Assembly: GCA_002305255.1 (NCBI GenBank)
Contig: DBQN01000041.1
Span: forward strand, 2,247-20,017
Reading direction: 5' to 3'
DNA: 17,771 bases
From: Firmicutes bacterium UBA1393
GTDB lineage: Bacteria; Bacillota; DTU025
Shown here: in pieces, positions 7,160-13,886 of the stretch
How positions within the stretch are numbered: position 1 is the stretch's first letter
How the letters are laid out: every line of letters starts with the position of its first letter
Notes under the pieces: generated by a model
Databases searched by the model: none
What the model was told of the DNA's origin: nothing
What the model saw: the letters and a program-made list of their open reading frames with translations, nothing else
Position numbers and translations under genes: made by a program

Positions 7160-8032
7160 GTGCTGTTTCAACAGATCGTCAATGGCATCTCGGTAGGCTC
7201 CATGTACGCGTTGCTGGCGGTGGGGTTCTCGCTTGTGTACAACATCCTCGGCATCGCCAACTTCTCACACGGGGCCATGATCGCCCTTGGAGCGTTCTTC
7301 TCATACTGGATCGCCCGGTATCTTGCCGTGCCTGTGCCTGTAGCGATCCTGGCATCAATCGCCTTCACCGGTCTCAGCTCAGCCCTGGTAGAGCTGGTGA
7401 CCCTGAGGATACTTCGAAAGAGGGGTCAGGGCTCGCTCTACTTCTTCATTGCTTCGCTGACAGTGTTCAATCTGGTGACGGCAGTCCTGGTCTACATCTC
7501 GCGGGGCAACATCGTCTCCTACCCGCGCGCGTTCCTTTCCGGCACGTTCACCATAGGGAATCTGTATATTCCCTGGATCGATGCAGGCATGCTCTTGATC
7601 TCCATCGTCTGTTTGGCCGTGCTGTCGTATGTGATGTTCAAAACCAGATTTGGCCTGGCCGTGCGCGCCGCATCGTTTAGCATCAAAGCAGCTCAGCTCA
7701 TGGGCATGGACATAGACGCCATCATTCAGGGAGTGTTCTTCGTGTCGGGTACCCTTGCCGGAGTCACGGGGGCTCTCCTGGGCGTTAAATACGCCGTGTA
7801 CCCGTACATCGGCAACTTCGTGTATATGGCCCTCTTCGCGTGTGTGGTGGGAGGGCTCGGCAACCTGACCGGCGCAGTGCTCGGGGGCTTGCTCATCGGG
7901 TTGCTCGAAACCCTCGTGAGCGCCTACATCAGCTCGGCGATCAGCCCTGCGCTCACGTTCGCCTTCCTCGTCGTCATCCTCCTGCTCAGGCCTCAGGGTC
8001 TTGCCGGACGGGCGACCGAGGAGAAAATCTGA
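7160..8032 (+). CDS. Liv-type ABC transporter permease, LivH-like
   Basis: An inner-membrane permease of the branched-chain amino acid type ABC importer family (290 residues), about eight hydrophobic segments. The N-terminus QQIVNGISVGSMYALLAVG followed by FSLVYNILGIANFSHG is the LivH hallmark, and GGLGNLTGAVLGGLLIGLLE near residues 230-250 is the conserved region near the end. GTG 7160 is chosen: GGAG at 7146-7149 is well spaced for it, and it puts the conserved sequence at the usual distance from the start. GTG 7151 is also in frame but too close to the ribosome site, and the ATG at 7094 lies within the hairpin region. It pairs with the LivM-like protein to form the channel that takes ligand from the two binding proteins. 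Confidence 0.92.
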   Translation: MLFQQIVNGISVGSMYALLAVGFSLVYNILGIANFSHGAMIALGAFFSYWIARYLAVPVPVAILASIAFTGLSSALVELVTLRILRKRGQGSLYFFIASLTVFNLVTAVLVYISRGNIVSYPRAFLSGTFTIGNLYIPWIDAGMLLISIVCLAVLSYVMFKTRFGLAVRAASFSIKAAQLMGMDIDAIIQGVFFVSGTLAGVTGALLGVKYAVYPYIGNFVYMALFACVVGGLGNLTGAVLGGLLIGLLETLVSAYISSAISPALTFAFLVVILLLRPQGLAGRATEEKI

Positions 8033-8051
8033 TGGGGGCCGAGGTGAGAGC

Positions 8052-8933
8052 ATGTCGTTTCTAGAGGGAGTCCTAATACTGACGGGTATCGTGGCTATAG
8101 TCGCCCAGGGGGTATACGTGCTCACCGGCCTCACAGGCCTGTTCTCTCTGGGGCAAGCATCCTTCATGGCAGTGGGGGCGTATTCCGCCGGAATCGCGAA
8201 CCTGCGCTTCGGTTTGGGCTTCATCCCGTCTCTGTGTGTTGGGGTGGTTGCGGCTCTGCTGGCCAGCTTTGTAGTGGGCGCGCCCAGTCTCAAACTGAAG
8301 AAAACGTACTTCTCGTTGGCCACCATTGCCTTCGGCTATGGCGTGGAGTCGGTGCTTAACGTATCGACTTGGACCGGTGGCTCCATCGGTCTCATCGGCG
8401 TGGCCAACATAACCAGGGTATGGCACGTTGCCATCGCCCTCGGCCTGGTGCTCTGGGTCGTGCGCAACTTCAAGCTGTCGCGTTACGGGCGTGCCTGTGT
8501 ATCGGTGCGCACTGACGAGACCGCTGCTCAGGTATATGGCGTCAACGCGTTTGCCACGAAGCAAATGGCCTTTTCGCTCGCGGCGGCGCTGGCCGGCTTG
8601 GGCGGCGGGCTGTATGCGTTCTACCTCGGTTACCTATCGCCTGACATGTTCGGCATTCCGGTGTCGTCGGAATACCTGGTGATGGTGTTCTTCGGCGGTC
8701 TCGGCAGCCAAACGGGCGCCTTCGCCGCATCTGTGCTCCTCACGGCGTTGATGGAGATGCTCAGAACGGCAGCTGAGTGGAGAGTCATTCTCTACTGTCT
8801 AATAATCCTCATCACCCTGATGTTCAGGCCCACCGGGCTGTTCGGCTCGTGGGAGCTTAGCTTCGGGCGGCGGCGCAATGGATCGGCTCCGCCGGACTCA
8901 CCCGGGGCTCTCGCCGGAGGTGCTCGGAAATGA
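8052..8933 (+). CDS. Liv-type ABC transporter permease, LivM-like
   Basis: The second permease of the importer (293 residues, all membrane helices, without the N-terminal extension of E. coli LivM). The conserved start GLTGLFSLGQASFMAVGAYS corresponds to the LivM signature G.lSLG.aaF.giGAY. RYGRACVSVRTDETAAQVYG matches the cytoplasmic coupling loop that contacts the ATPases (Arg, Asp, Ala-Ala). ATG 8052 is chosen because GAGGTGAGA lies just upstream and the protein then starts at the first helix; an in-frame ATG at 8001 would overlap the LivH end. The gene begins 19 bases after LivH and its stop overlaps the next start (ATGA), so the two are translationally coupled. The C-terminal tail is hydrophilic, rich in Arg, Gly and Pro. 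Confidence 0.92.
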   Translation: MSFLEGVLILTGIVAIVAQGVYVLTGLTGLFSLGQASFMAVGAYSAGIANLRFGLGFIPSLCVGVVAALLASFVVGAPSLKLKKTYFSLATIAFGYGVESVLNVSTWTGGSIGLIGVANITRVWHVAIALGLVLWVVRNFKLSRYGRACVSVRTDETAAQVYGVNAFATKQMAFSLAAALAGLGGGLYAFYLGYLSPDMFGIPVSSEYLVMVFFGGLGSQTGAFAASVLLTALMEMLRTAAEWRVILYCLIILITLMFRPTGLFGSWELSFGRRRNGSAPPDSPGALAGGARK

Positions 8934-9700
8934 AAGCAGCGCCAGTCCTCGTTGTAGACAATGTGAGCAAGGCCTTCGGAGGCGTGCGTGCTGTTGACTC
9001 GCTCTGCATGGATCTGAACAAAGGTGAGGTGCTGGGGCTGATTGGCCCGAACGGCGCTGGCAAGACGACGGTACTTAACCTCATCAGCAGCGTGACTCGT
9101 ATCGACAGCGGCGACATCCGCATCAACGGAACCAGCACGAGGAACTTGCCGCCCCATGGCGTTGCCAGGCTGGGGATCGCGCGAACCTTCCAGGAGATTC
9201 ACCTGTTCAAGGGGCTTACAGTGCTCGAGAACGCGAAAGCCGCGGGGCACCTAAGTGTGAGGTACTCGCTCTTTGACGGCCTGGCCAGTCTGCCACGGTC
9301 GCGGCGGGAAGAGGCAAAGATCGAGCACACGTGCATGGATATATTGCGAATGTTCGGCCTTCACGGCGACGCAGGTAAGGACGCGAGTTCACTTCCGTAT
9401 GGGCGCCAGAAGCTGCTTGAGATCGTGAAGGCGCTCGTCACCGAACCGTCGATCCTGCTCCTCGACGAACCAGCGGCGGGGTTGAACACAGAAGAGTCGA
9501 ACGAACTGCGCGACCTGGTGAAAGAGGCTCAGAAACGTTTCTCGCTGAGCATTATCGTGATCGAACACACGATGGAGTTCATCGCGAGCATATCTGACAG
9601 GGTGGTCGTGATGAACTTCGGCAAGAAGCTGGTGGAGGGCACTTGGGACGAGGTACGGTGTGATCCGGAAGTCCTCAGGTGCTACCTTGGGGAGGACTGA
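8930..9700 (+). CDS. Liv-type ABC transporter ATPase, LivG-like
   Basis: One of two cytoplasmic ATPases that power the importer (256 residues). Motifs in order: Walker A GPNGAGKTT (39-47), Q-loop TFQEIHLF (Gln88), signature LPYGRQ (155-160) in place of LSGGQ, as is usual for LivG (LSYGQQ), Walker B ILLLDEP (175-181), and switch histidine VIEHTMEFI (His213). The ending MNFGKKLVEGT is the LivG type. Its ATG overlaps the LivM stop by four bases (ATGA). The adjacent LivF-like ATPase is its likely heterodimer partner. No residue expected for ATP binding or hydrolysis is missing. Confidence 0.94.
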   Translation: MKAAPVLVVDNVSKAFGGVRAVDSLCMDLNKGEVLGLIGPNGAGKTTVLNLISSVTRIDSGDIRINGTSTRNLPPHGVARLGIARTFQEIHLFKGLTVLENAKAAGHLSVRYSLFDGLASLPRSRREEAKIEHTCMDILRMFGLHGDAGKDASSLPYGRQKLLEIVKALVTEPSILLLDEPAAGLNTEESNELRDLVKEAQKRFSLSIIVIEHTMEFIASISDRVVVMNFGKKLVEGTWDEVRCDPEVLRCYLGED

Positions 9701-9705
9701 GGGCA

Positions 9706-10416
9706 ATGCTCGAGCTGAAGAAGGTGAACGTCCGTTACGGAGCTATCCAGGCCTTGAAAGACGTGAACCTCCGTGTAGAGCGTCAGACCATCGTGGCACT
9801 TATCGGGGCGAACGGCGCCGGCAAGAGCAGTCTGCTGAATGCGGTGTCAGGCATAGTGCCGTATACAGGCGAGATCTCGTGGAACGGGAAGCTGCTGCCT
9901 CACCATCCGCCAGCCATCGTCAGGGCCGGTGTGGCCCAGGTGCCCGAGGGCAGGCAGGTGTTCTCCAACCTCACCGTGTATGAGAATCTGCTCGCCGGCG
10001 CCTACGTGAACTGGAGTAAGCAGCGGATAGAGAAGAACATCGAGCGGGTGTTCAGCCTGTTCCCCAGGCTCAAAGAGCGGGCGTCGCAATCCGCCGGCAC
10101 GATGAGCGGTGGTGAGCGGCAGATGCTTGCGATAGGACGCGGTCTCATGAGTGAGCCATCGTTGCTGCTCATCGACGAGCCGTCGCTCGGCCTGTCTCCC
10201 ATTCTCACCACTGAGGTGCTGGCCCTTATCCAGCAGGTGAATGAGCAGGGTGTGACGGTGCTCCTGGTGGAACAGAACGCGCGCAAGTCGTTGGAGATCG
10301 CCCACAGGGGTTACGTGCTCCAGAACGGCAAGGTCGTGATGGAGGGAACCGGGCGCGAGCTGCTGAACGATCCGGCTATTCAGGAAGCCTATCTCGGCGT
10401 GTCGGGCTGTGCGTAA
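9706..10416 (+). CDS. Liv-type ABC transporter ATPase, LivF-like
   Basis: The second ATPase subunit (236 residues). Walker A GANGAGKSS (34-42), signature MSGGERQ (133-139), Walker B LLLIDEPSLGLSP (153-165) and the LivF-type switch VEQNARKSLEIA, where Gln190 takes the place of the usual His, are all present. AQVPEGRQVFSNLTVYENL (77-95) is the classic LivF Q-loop region. ATG 9706 follows GGGGAGG with a spacing of 10; an in-frame ATG at 9679 would overlap the LivG end and add nine residues not found in the family. This gene closes the transporter. Fifty bases with a GC-rich palindrome separate it from the regulator gene. Confidence 0.94.
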   Translation: MLELKKVNVRYGAIQALKDVNLRVERQTIVALIGANGAGKSSLLNAVSGIVPYTGEISWNGKLLPHHPPAIVRAGVAQVPEGRQVFSNLTVYENLLAGAYVNWSKQRIEKNIERVFSLFPRLKERASQSAGTMSGGERQMLAIGRGLMSEPSLLLIDEPSLGLSPILTTEVLALIQQVNEQGVTVLLVEQNARKSLEIAHRGYVLQNGKVVMEGTGRELLNDPAIQEAYLGVSGCA

Positions 10417-10428
10417 GTCTGCTGGGCT

Positions 10429-10440
10429 GCGGCGCGCCGC
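10429..10440. other. 12-bp GC palindrome upstream of the regulator gene
   Basis: GCGGCGCGCCGC is a perfect palindrome between the LivF stop and the RpiR start. Short flanking arms (GGGC at 10424 and GCCC at 10446) can extend it into an imperfect stem. It could be a weak transcription pause, or a binding site for the adjacent regulator. In GC-rich DNA such palindromes also occur by chance. Confidence 0.35.
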
Positions 10441-10466
10441 GTGAGGCCCGGGTAAGGTGGTTTCGC

Positions 10467-11312
10467 ATGTCTAGAGCAGTGTTCCAGCGACTCAGGGAAG
10501 AGAAGTCCACATTTCGCGACTCGGAAGAGAAGGCCGCCGACTACATCCTCGGCCATGCAGGCGAGGTCGTGAACTTGCCCATCACTGAGCTCGCCGAGCG
10601 CATCGGAGTGAGCGAAGCTACCATCGTGAGGATGTGCAAGAAGATCGGATTCCGCGGCTTTCAGGAGCTCAAGATCAACTTGGCCATTGAGACCGTCAGT
10701 CCGATTCAGGCAGTGCACGAGGAGATCTCAGAGGGCGACGATGTCGGTCTCATCATGAAGAAATTGGTGTCGGCCAATGTGCACACACTGGAAGCCACGT
10801 TGGACGTGTTGTCAGAGGCCGACCTAAGGCTCGCGGTGGAGAGGCTCAGCGAGGCGAGAGCCATTCAGCTCTACGGGGTAGGCGGTTCAGGTCCTGTGGC
10901 GTTGGATGCCGCGCACAAGCTCATGAAGACAGGCAAGCCCGTCACTGCATATACCGACTCGCATATGCAGGCCATGGCGGCGGCGCTGGTGGAGCCGGGT
11001 GACGTGGTGGTAGGCATATCCCACTCGGGCAGCAGCCGCGATATCATCGATGCATTGGCCATTGCGAAGGCGAGGAAGGCGACTACGATAGGCATCACGC
11101 GTTATGCTCGCACGCCCATGGACAAGGTGCTCGACATCAAGCTCGGTACGTCTTCGTATGAGACTCTGTACAGGATGGAGAGCACGTCATCGAGGATCGC
11201 ACAGCTGGTCATTGTGGATGCCCTGTTCATAGGCATCTGCCTGCGCGATCCCGAAAGGGCGGTGCAGAACATCAGGGTAACGCGAGAGGCCATAGCGCCA
11301 AAGCGGTTCTAG
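10467..11312 (+). CDS. RpiR/MurR-family transcriptional regulator with SIS domain
   Basis: A 281-residue DNA-binding regulator. The N-terminal helix-turn-helix of the RpiR type covers about residues 38-60 (LPITELAERIGVSEATIVRM, then CKKIGFRGFQELK). The C-terminal SIS domain, about 128-255, includes LYGVGGSGPVALDAAHKLMK and GISHSGSSRDIIDALAIAK, the phosphosugar-binding loop with its Ser-rich turn. RpiR proteins sense sugar phosphates or acidified sugars and usually control neighbouring catabolic genes, so a phosphorylated sugar acid (6-phosphogluconate, KDPG or KDG type) is a plausible effector. AAGGTGG precedes ATG 10467. Its place between the importer and the sugar-acid enzymes suggests it regulates both sides. 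It has the same orientation as its likely targets, so autoregulation of a long operon is possible. The sensing ligand is inference. Confidence 0.92.
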   Translation: MSRAVFQRLREEKSTFRDSEEKAADYILGHAGEVVNLPITELAERIGVSEATIVRMCKKIGFRGFQELKINLAIETVSPIQAVHEEISEGDDVGLIMKKLVSANVHTLEATLDVLSEADLRLAVERLSEARAIQLYGVGGSGPVALDAAHKLMKTGKPVTAYTDSHMQAMAAALVEPGDVVVGISHSGSSRDIIDALAIAKARKATTIGITRYARTPMDKVLDIKLGTSSYETLYRMESTSSRIAQLVIVDALFIGICLRDPERAVQNIRVTREAIAPKRF

Positions 11313-11350
11313 GGCTTAGGCAGGCCCGCAGCCGCTGTGCGTGGCAGTGT

Positions 11351-11374
11351 TCGCGTCCTTGAGGATGGACGCGA
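11351..11374. promoter_or_regulatory. 8-bp inverted repeat upstream of the hydroxyacid dehydrogenase gene
   Basis: TCGCGTCC, eight bases, GGACGCGA: a perfect inverted repeat in the 80-base gap between the regulator gene and the dehydrogenase gene, ending about 18 bases before the start codon. It could be an operator for the RpiR regulator (dimeric sites of this shape are common) or an RNA hairpin affecting translation. I see no convincing -35/-10 pair beside it. Confidence 0.4.
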
Positions 11375-11392
11375 CTAGTTGGAGGGGCCAGA

Positions 11393-12349
11393 ATGACTTG
11401 GAAAGTACTGGTGACGCCGAGGACCTTCGGCAAGACCGATCCTGTTCCCAGAGAGATGCTGATAAAGGCAGGCTGCGAAGTGGTTCCAAACCCCTTCGGG
11501 AGGATGCTTACTGAGGATGAGCTGATCAGCCTTGGCGGCGACGTGGATGGCATCATCGGCGGTCTCGACCCGTTCACCAGAAGAGTGATGGAGAACTGCC
11601 GCAATCTGAAGGCTATCTCCCGGTATGGCGTGGGCGTGAACAACGTTGACCTGGAGTATGCCTCCGCCCGCGGCATCATGGTGACAAACACCCCCGGTGC
11701 TAACAGCGCCGCCGTGGCGGAGCTTGCCATAGCCCTGATCATGGCGGCGGCGCGGAAGGTGTGCTGCTCCGACCGGGCCATACGCCAGGGCGTTTGGAAG
11801 CAGTACCATGGAATGCAGCTCTCAGGTAAGACCATCGGGATAGTCGGAACAGGGCAGATTGGCAGGGAGACGGCGGAGCTGGCGAGGGGCCTTCGCATGA
11901 AGGTGCTGTGCAATGATATAATGCCCAACAGAGACTGGGCTTCGGCAATTGGCGCCGAGTATGTGGAGCTTGAGCGGCTCATACGCGAGTCCGATTACGT
12001 GAGCGTTCATGTGCCGTACAACGAAGACACTCACCACCTCATATCGAGTGAGCAGTTCGCGTCGATGAAGCAGTCTGCCATAGTAGTGAATACCGCCAGG
12101 GGTGGCATCATAGACGAGACCGCCCTGTGCGAGGCGCTGGCAAGCGGCAGGATCGCCGGAGCGGCGCTGGACGTGTTCGAGACCGAGCCGCCGTCGGGCT
12201 CGCCGCTGCTCGCGATGGATAACGTGGTTCTCACATCGCACATCGGCGCCCACACTCAGGAAGCCGTCGAGAACATGGGCCGAATGGCCGCGCAGAACCT
12301 GATCATGTGCCTGAGTGGCGCTACCCCGGCCAATGTTGTAACCAATTAG
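11393..12349 (+). CDS. D-2-hydroxyacid dehydrogenase (phosphoglycerate dehydrogenase-like)
   Basis: An NAD-dependent D-isomer-specific 2-hydroxyacid dehydrogenase, 318 residues, which interconverts a 2-keto acid and a D-2-hydroxy acid. The split catalytic domain surrounds a Rossmann core, GIVGTGQIGRETA (149-161), with Asp175 at the end of the second strand favouring NAD over NADP. The catalytic triad is visible: Arg236 (NTARGG), Glu265 (FETEPP) and His283 (SHIGAHT). SRYGVGVNNVD (77-87) is the substrate-carboxylate region, of the SerA type. The C-terminal ACT regulatory domain of many SerA enzymes is absent, so a catabolic role is more likely than serine synthesis. TTGGAGGGG precedes ATG 11393. 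It starts the enzyme block after the regulator. Candidate substrates are 2-keto sugar acids, glyoxylate/hydroxypyruvate or 3-phosphoglycerate. Confidence 0.9.
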   Translation: MTWKVLVTPRTFGKTDPVPREMLIKAGCEVVPNPFGRMLTEDELISLGGDVDGIIGGLDPFTRRVMENCRNLKAISRYGVGVNNVDLEYASARGIMVTNTPGANSAAVAELAIALIMAAARKVCCSDRAIRQGVWKQYHGMQLSGKTIGIVGTGQIGRETAELARGLRMKVLCNDIMPNRDWASAIGAEYVELERLIRESDYVSVHVPYNEDTHHLISSEQFASMKQSAIVVNTARGGIIDETALCEALASGRIAGAALDVFETEPPSGSPLLAMDNVVLTSHIGAHTQEAVENMGRMAAQNLIMCLSGATPANVVTN

Positions 12350-12373
12350 TAGGGTAGTAGGGGGAATAAGCAG

Positions 12374-13027
12374 ATGAAAATGACGAAAGAGCAGCAGCTC
12401 GCGGCAATCGGCGAATCCGGCGTCGTGGCCGTCATCAGAACCAGCAGTGCAGACGAGCTTATCAACATCTGTACCGCCGTGGCTAAGGGAGGCATCGTCG
12501 GCGTCGAGATCACAATGACGTCGCCCGGCGCGCTCGATGCCATCAAAGAGGCCGCGTCGGTGCTTAACGGCAAGGCCATCATCGGCGCAGGCTCCGTGCT
12601 AGACGCCGAGACTGCGAGGCAGTGCATCCTGGCCGGTGCCGACTTCATCGTTGGCCCCGCCTTCAACTACGAGATGGTGCAGGTGTGCCGCAGATACAGC
12701 AAGATAGTGATACCCGGAGCCTTCAGTCCGACTGAGATAATCACTGCCTGGCAGGCAGGGGCCGACGTGGTGAAAGTGTTCCCCGCAACCAAGCTGGGCC
12801 CGTCTTTCTTCAAAGACGTGTTGGGCCCGCTGCCGCAGGTGAAGCTGACTCCCACCGGTGGTGTCGACCTTCAGAACATGGGCGAGTTCCTGAAGGCGGG
12901 TGCCGTGTTCGTCGGCGTAGGTTCGTCGCTGGTCGACAAGAACCTGGTCGCTCAGGGCAAGTGGGACGAGTTGACGGCCAGGGCAGAGCAGTTCGTGGCA
13001 GAGGCGAAGAGGGCGCGGAGCAAGTAG
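12374..13027 (+). CDS. eda: KDPG/KHG aldolase (Eda family)
   Basis: 2-Keto-3-deoxy-6-phosphogluconate / 4-hydroxy-2-oxoglutarate aldolase, 217 residues. It cleaves KDPG to pyruvate and glyceraldehyde 3-phosphate, the last step of the Entner-Doudoroff and uronate routes. The motif VVAVIR opens the barrel. Glu45 (VEITM) is the general acid/base and Lys134 (DVVKVFPA) is the Schiff-base lysine; both lie at the E. coli Eda positions within one residue. IPGAFSPTEI replaces the common PGVATPTE. LTPTGGV is the phosphate-binding turn. GGGGGAA lies 9 bases before ATG 12374; ATG 12380 is an alternative. No KDG kinase or 6-phosphogluconate dehydratase is present in the window, so the KDPG supply must come from elsewhere, or the enzyme works on an unphosphorylated keto acid. 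Confidence 0.92.
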   Translation: MKMTKEQQLAAIGESGVVAVIRTSSADELINICTAVAKGGIVGVEITMTSPGALDAIKEAASVLNGKAIIGAGSVLDAETARQCILAGADFIVGPAFNYEMVQVCRRYSKIVIPGAFSPTEIITAWQAGADVVKVFPATKLGPSFFKDVLGPLPQVKLTPTGGVDLQNMGEFLKAGAVFVGVGSSLVDKNLVAQGKWDELTARAEQFVAEAKRARSK

Positions 13028-13063
13028 ACTAGCACAGGCAGATGCAGGAGAGGAGGAACGGCC

Positions 13064-13882
13064 ATGGATAATATGTTCGACTTGAAGGGCAAGGTTGCGG
13101 TGGTCACCGGAGGCGGCGGAGTGCTGTGCAGCGAGATGTCGATAGCGCTGGCCGAGCGCGGTGTGAAGGTTGCGGTGCTAGACAGGAATGAGGCCGCAGC
13201 CAGGGCGGTCGTGGCCGACATCACCCGCAGGAAGGGCACGGCCATCGCTGTTCCCGTCGATGTGCTCGACAAGAAGTCGCTGGAGAATGCCAGAGACGAG
13301 GTACTCAAAGCCTTCGGCACCGTGGACATCTTGATCAACGGAGCCGGCGGCAACAAGCCCGAGGCTACTGCCAGCGACACCATGTCATTCTTCGACATTC
13401 CCGCAGAGGCGATACAGTGGGTGTTCAACCTCAACATCATCGGCACGATACTGCCCACCCAGGTGTTCGGTAAGATCATGGCCGACCGCGGCGAGGGAGT
13501 AGTCATCAACCTGTCGTCTATGGCGGCGTTCAAGCCGTTGACCCGCACAGTGGCATACTCGGCTGCGAAGGCCGGAGTGAGCAACTTCACGCAGTGGATG
13601 GCAGTGCACTTCGCCCAGAACTACTCGCCTAACATCCGCGTGAACGCGCTGGCGCCTGGCTTCTTCCTCACAACGCAGAATGAGTACTTGCTTATCGACA
13701 AGAACACAGGCGAGCGCACTGCAAGAGGGCAGCAGATCCTGGATCACACCCCTGTGGGCCGCTACGGTGTTCCGGCTGATCTCATCGGCACGCTGATATG
13801 GCTGGTGTCAGACGCCGCCAAGTTCGTCACCGGCATCGTGGTGCCGGTGGACGGCGCGTTCTCGGCTTACGCCGGAGTATAG
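13064..13882 (+). CDS. SDR-family oxidoreductase, UxuB/YjmF-like (D-mannonate oxidoreductase type)
   Basis: A short-chain dehydrogenase of 272 residues that by resemblance reduces D-fructuronate to D-mannonate. The nucleotide loop is TGGGGVLC (15-22), with Cys22 where Gly is common. NGAGGNKPEAT follows strand 4. The catalytic set is Asn124, Ser152, Tyr165 and Lys169 (AYSAAKAG). Blocks that I associate from memory with the Bacillus YjmF/UxuB subgroup rather than generic SDRs are FNLNIIGTILPTQVF, SSMAAFKPLTR, NFTQWMAVHFA, ALAPGFFLT and the ending VPVDGAFSAYAGV. AGGAGG precedes ATG 13064 with a spacing of 7. The next gene begins only 4 bases after its stop, so the SDR and the LarA-like protein are probably translated together and act on related substrates. 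No uronate isomerase or mannonate dehydratase is in the window. A different sugar-acid dehydrogenase role is possible. Confidence 0.88.
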   Translation: MDNMFDLKGKVAVVTGGGGVLCSEMSIALAERGVKVAVLDRNEAAARAVVADITRRKGTAIAVPVDVLDKKSLENARDEVLKAFGTVDILINGAGGNKPEATASDTMSFFDIPAEAIQWVFNLNIIGTILPTQVFGKIMADRGEGVVINLSSMAAFKPLTRTVAYSAAKAGVSNFTQWMAVHFAQNYSPNIRVNALAPGFFLTTQNEYLLIDKNTGERTARGQQILDHTPVGRYGVPADLIGTLIWLVSDAAKFVTGIVVPVDGAFSAYAGV

Positions 13883-13886
13883 AGCC

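Noticed and set aside
7379..8326. Minus-strand open frame (315 codons) opposite the LivH and LivM genes
   Set aside because: The product is rich in Arg, His, Glu and Asp with no fold or motif, as expected from the reverse complement of membrane-protein codons.
11393..12349. SerA of serine biosynthesis
   Set aside because: The protein ends after the catalytic domain with no ACT domain, and its neighbours are sugar-acid catabolic genes; a broader hydroxyacid dehydrogenase call is safer.
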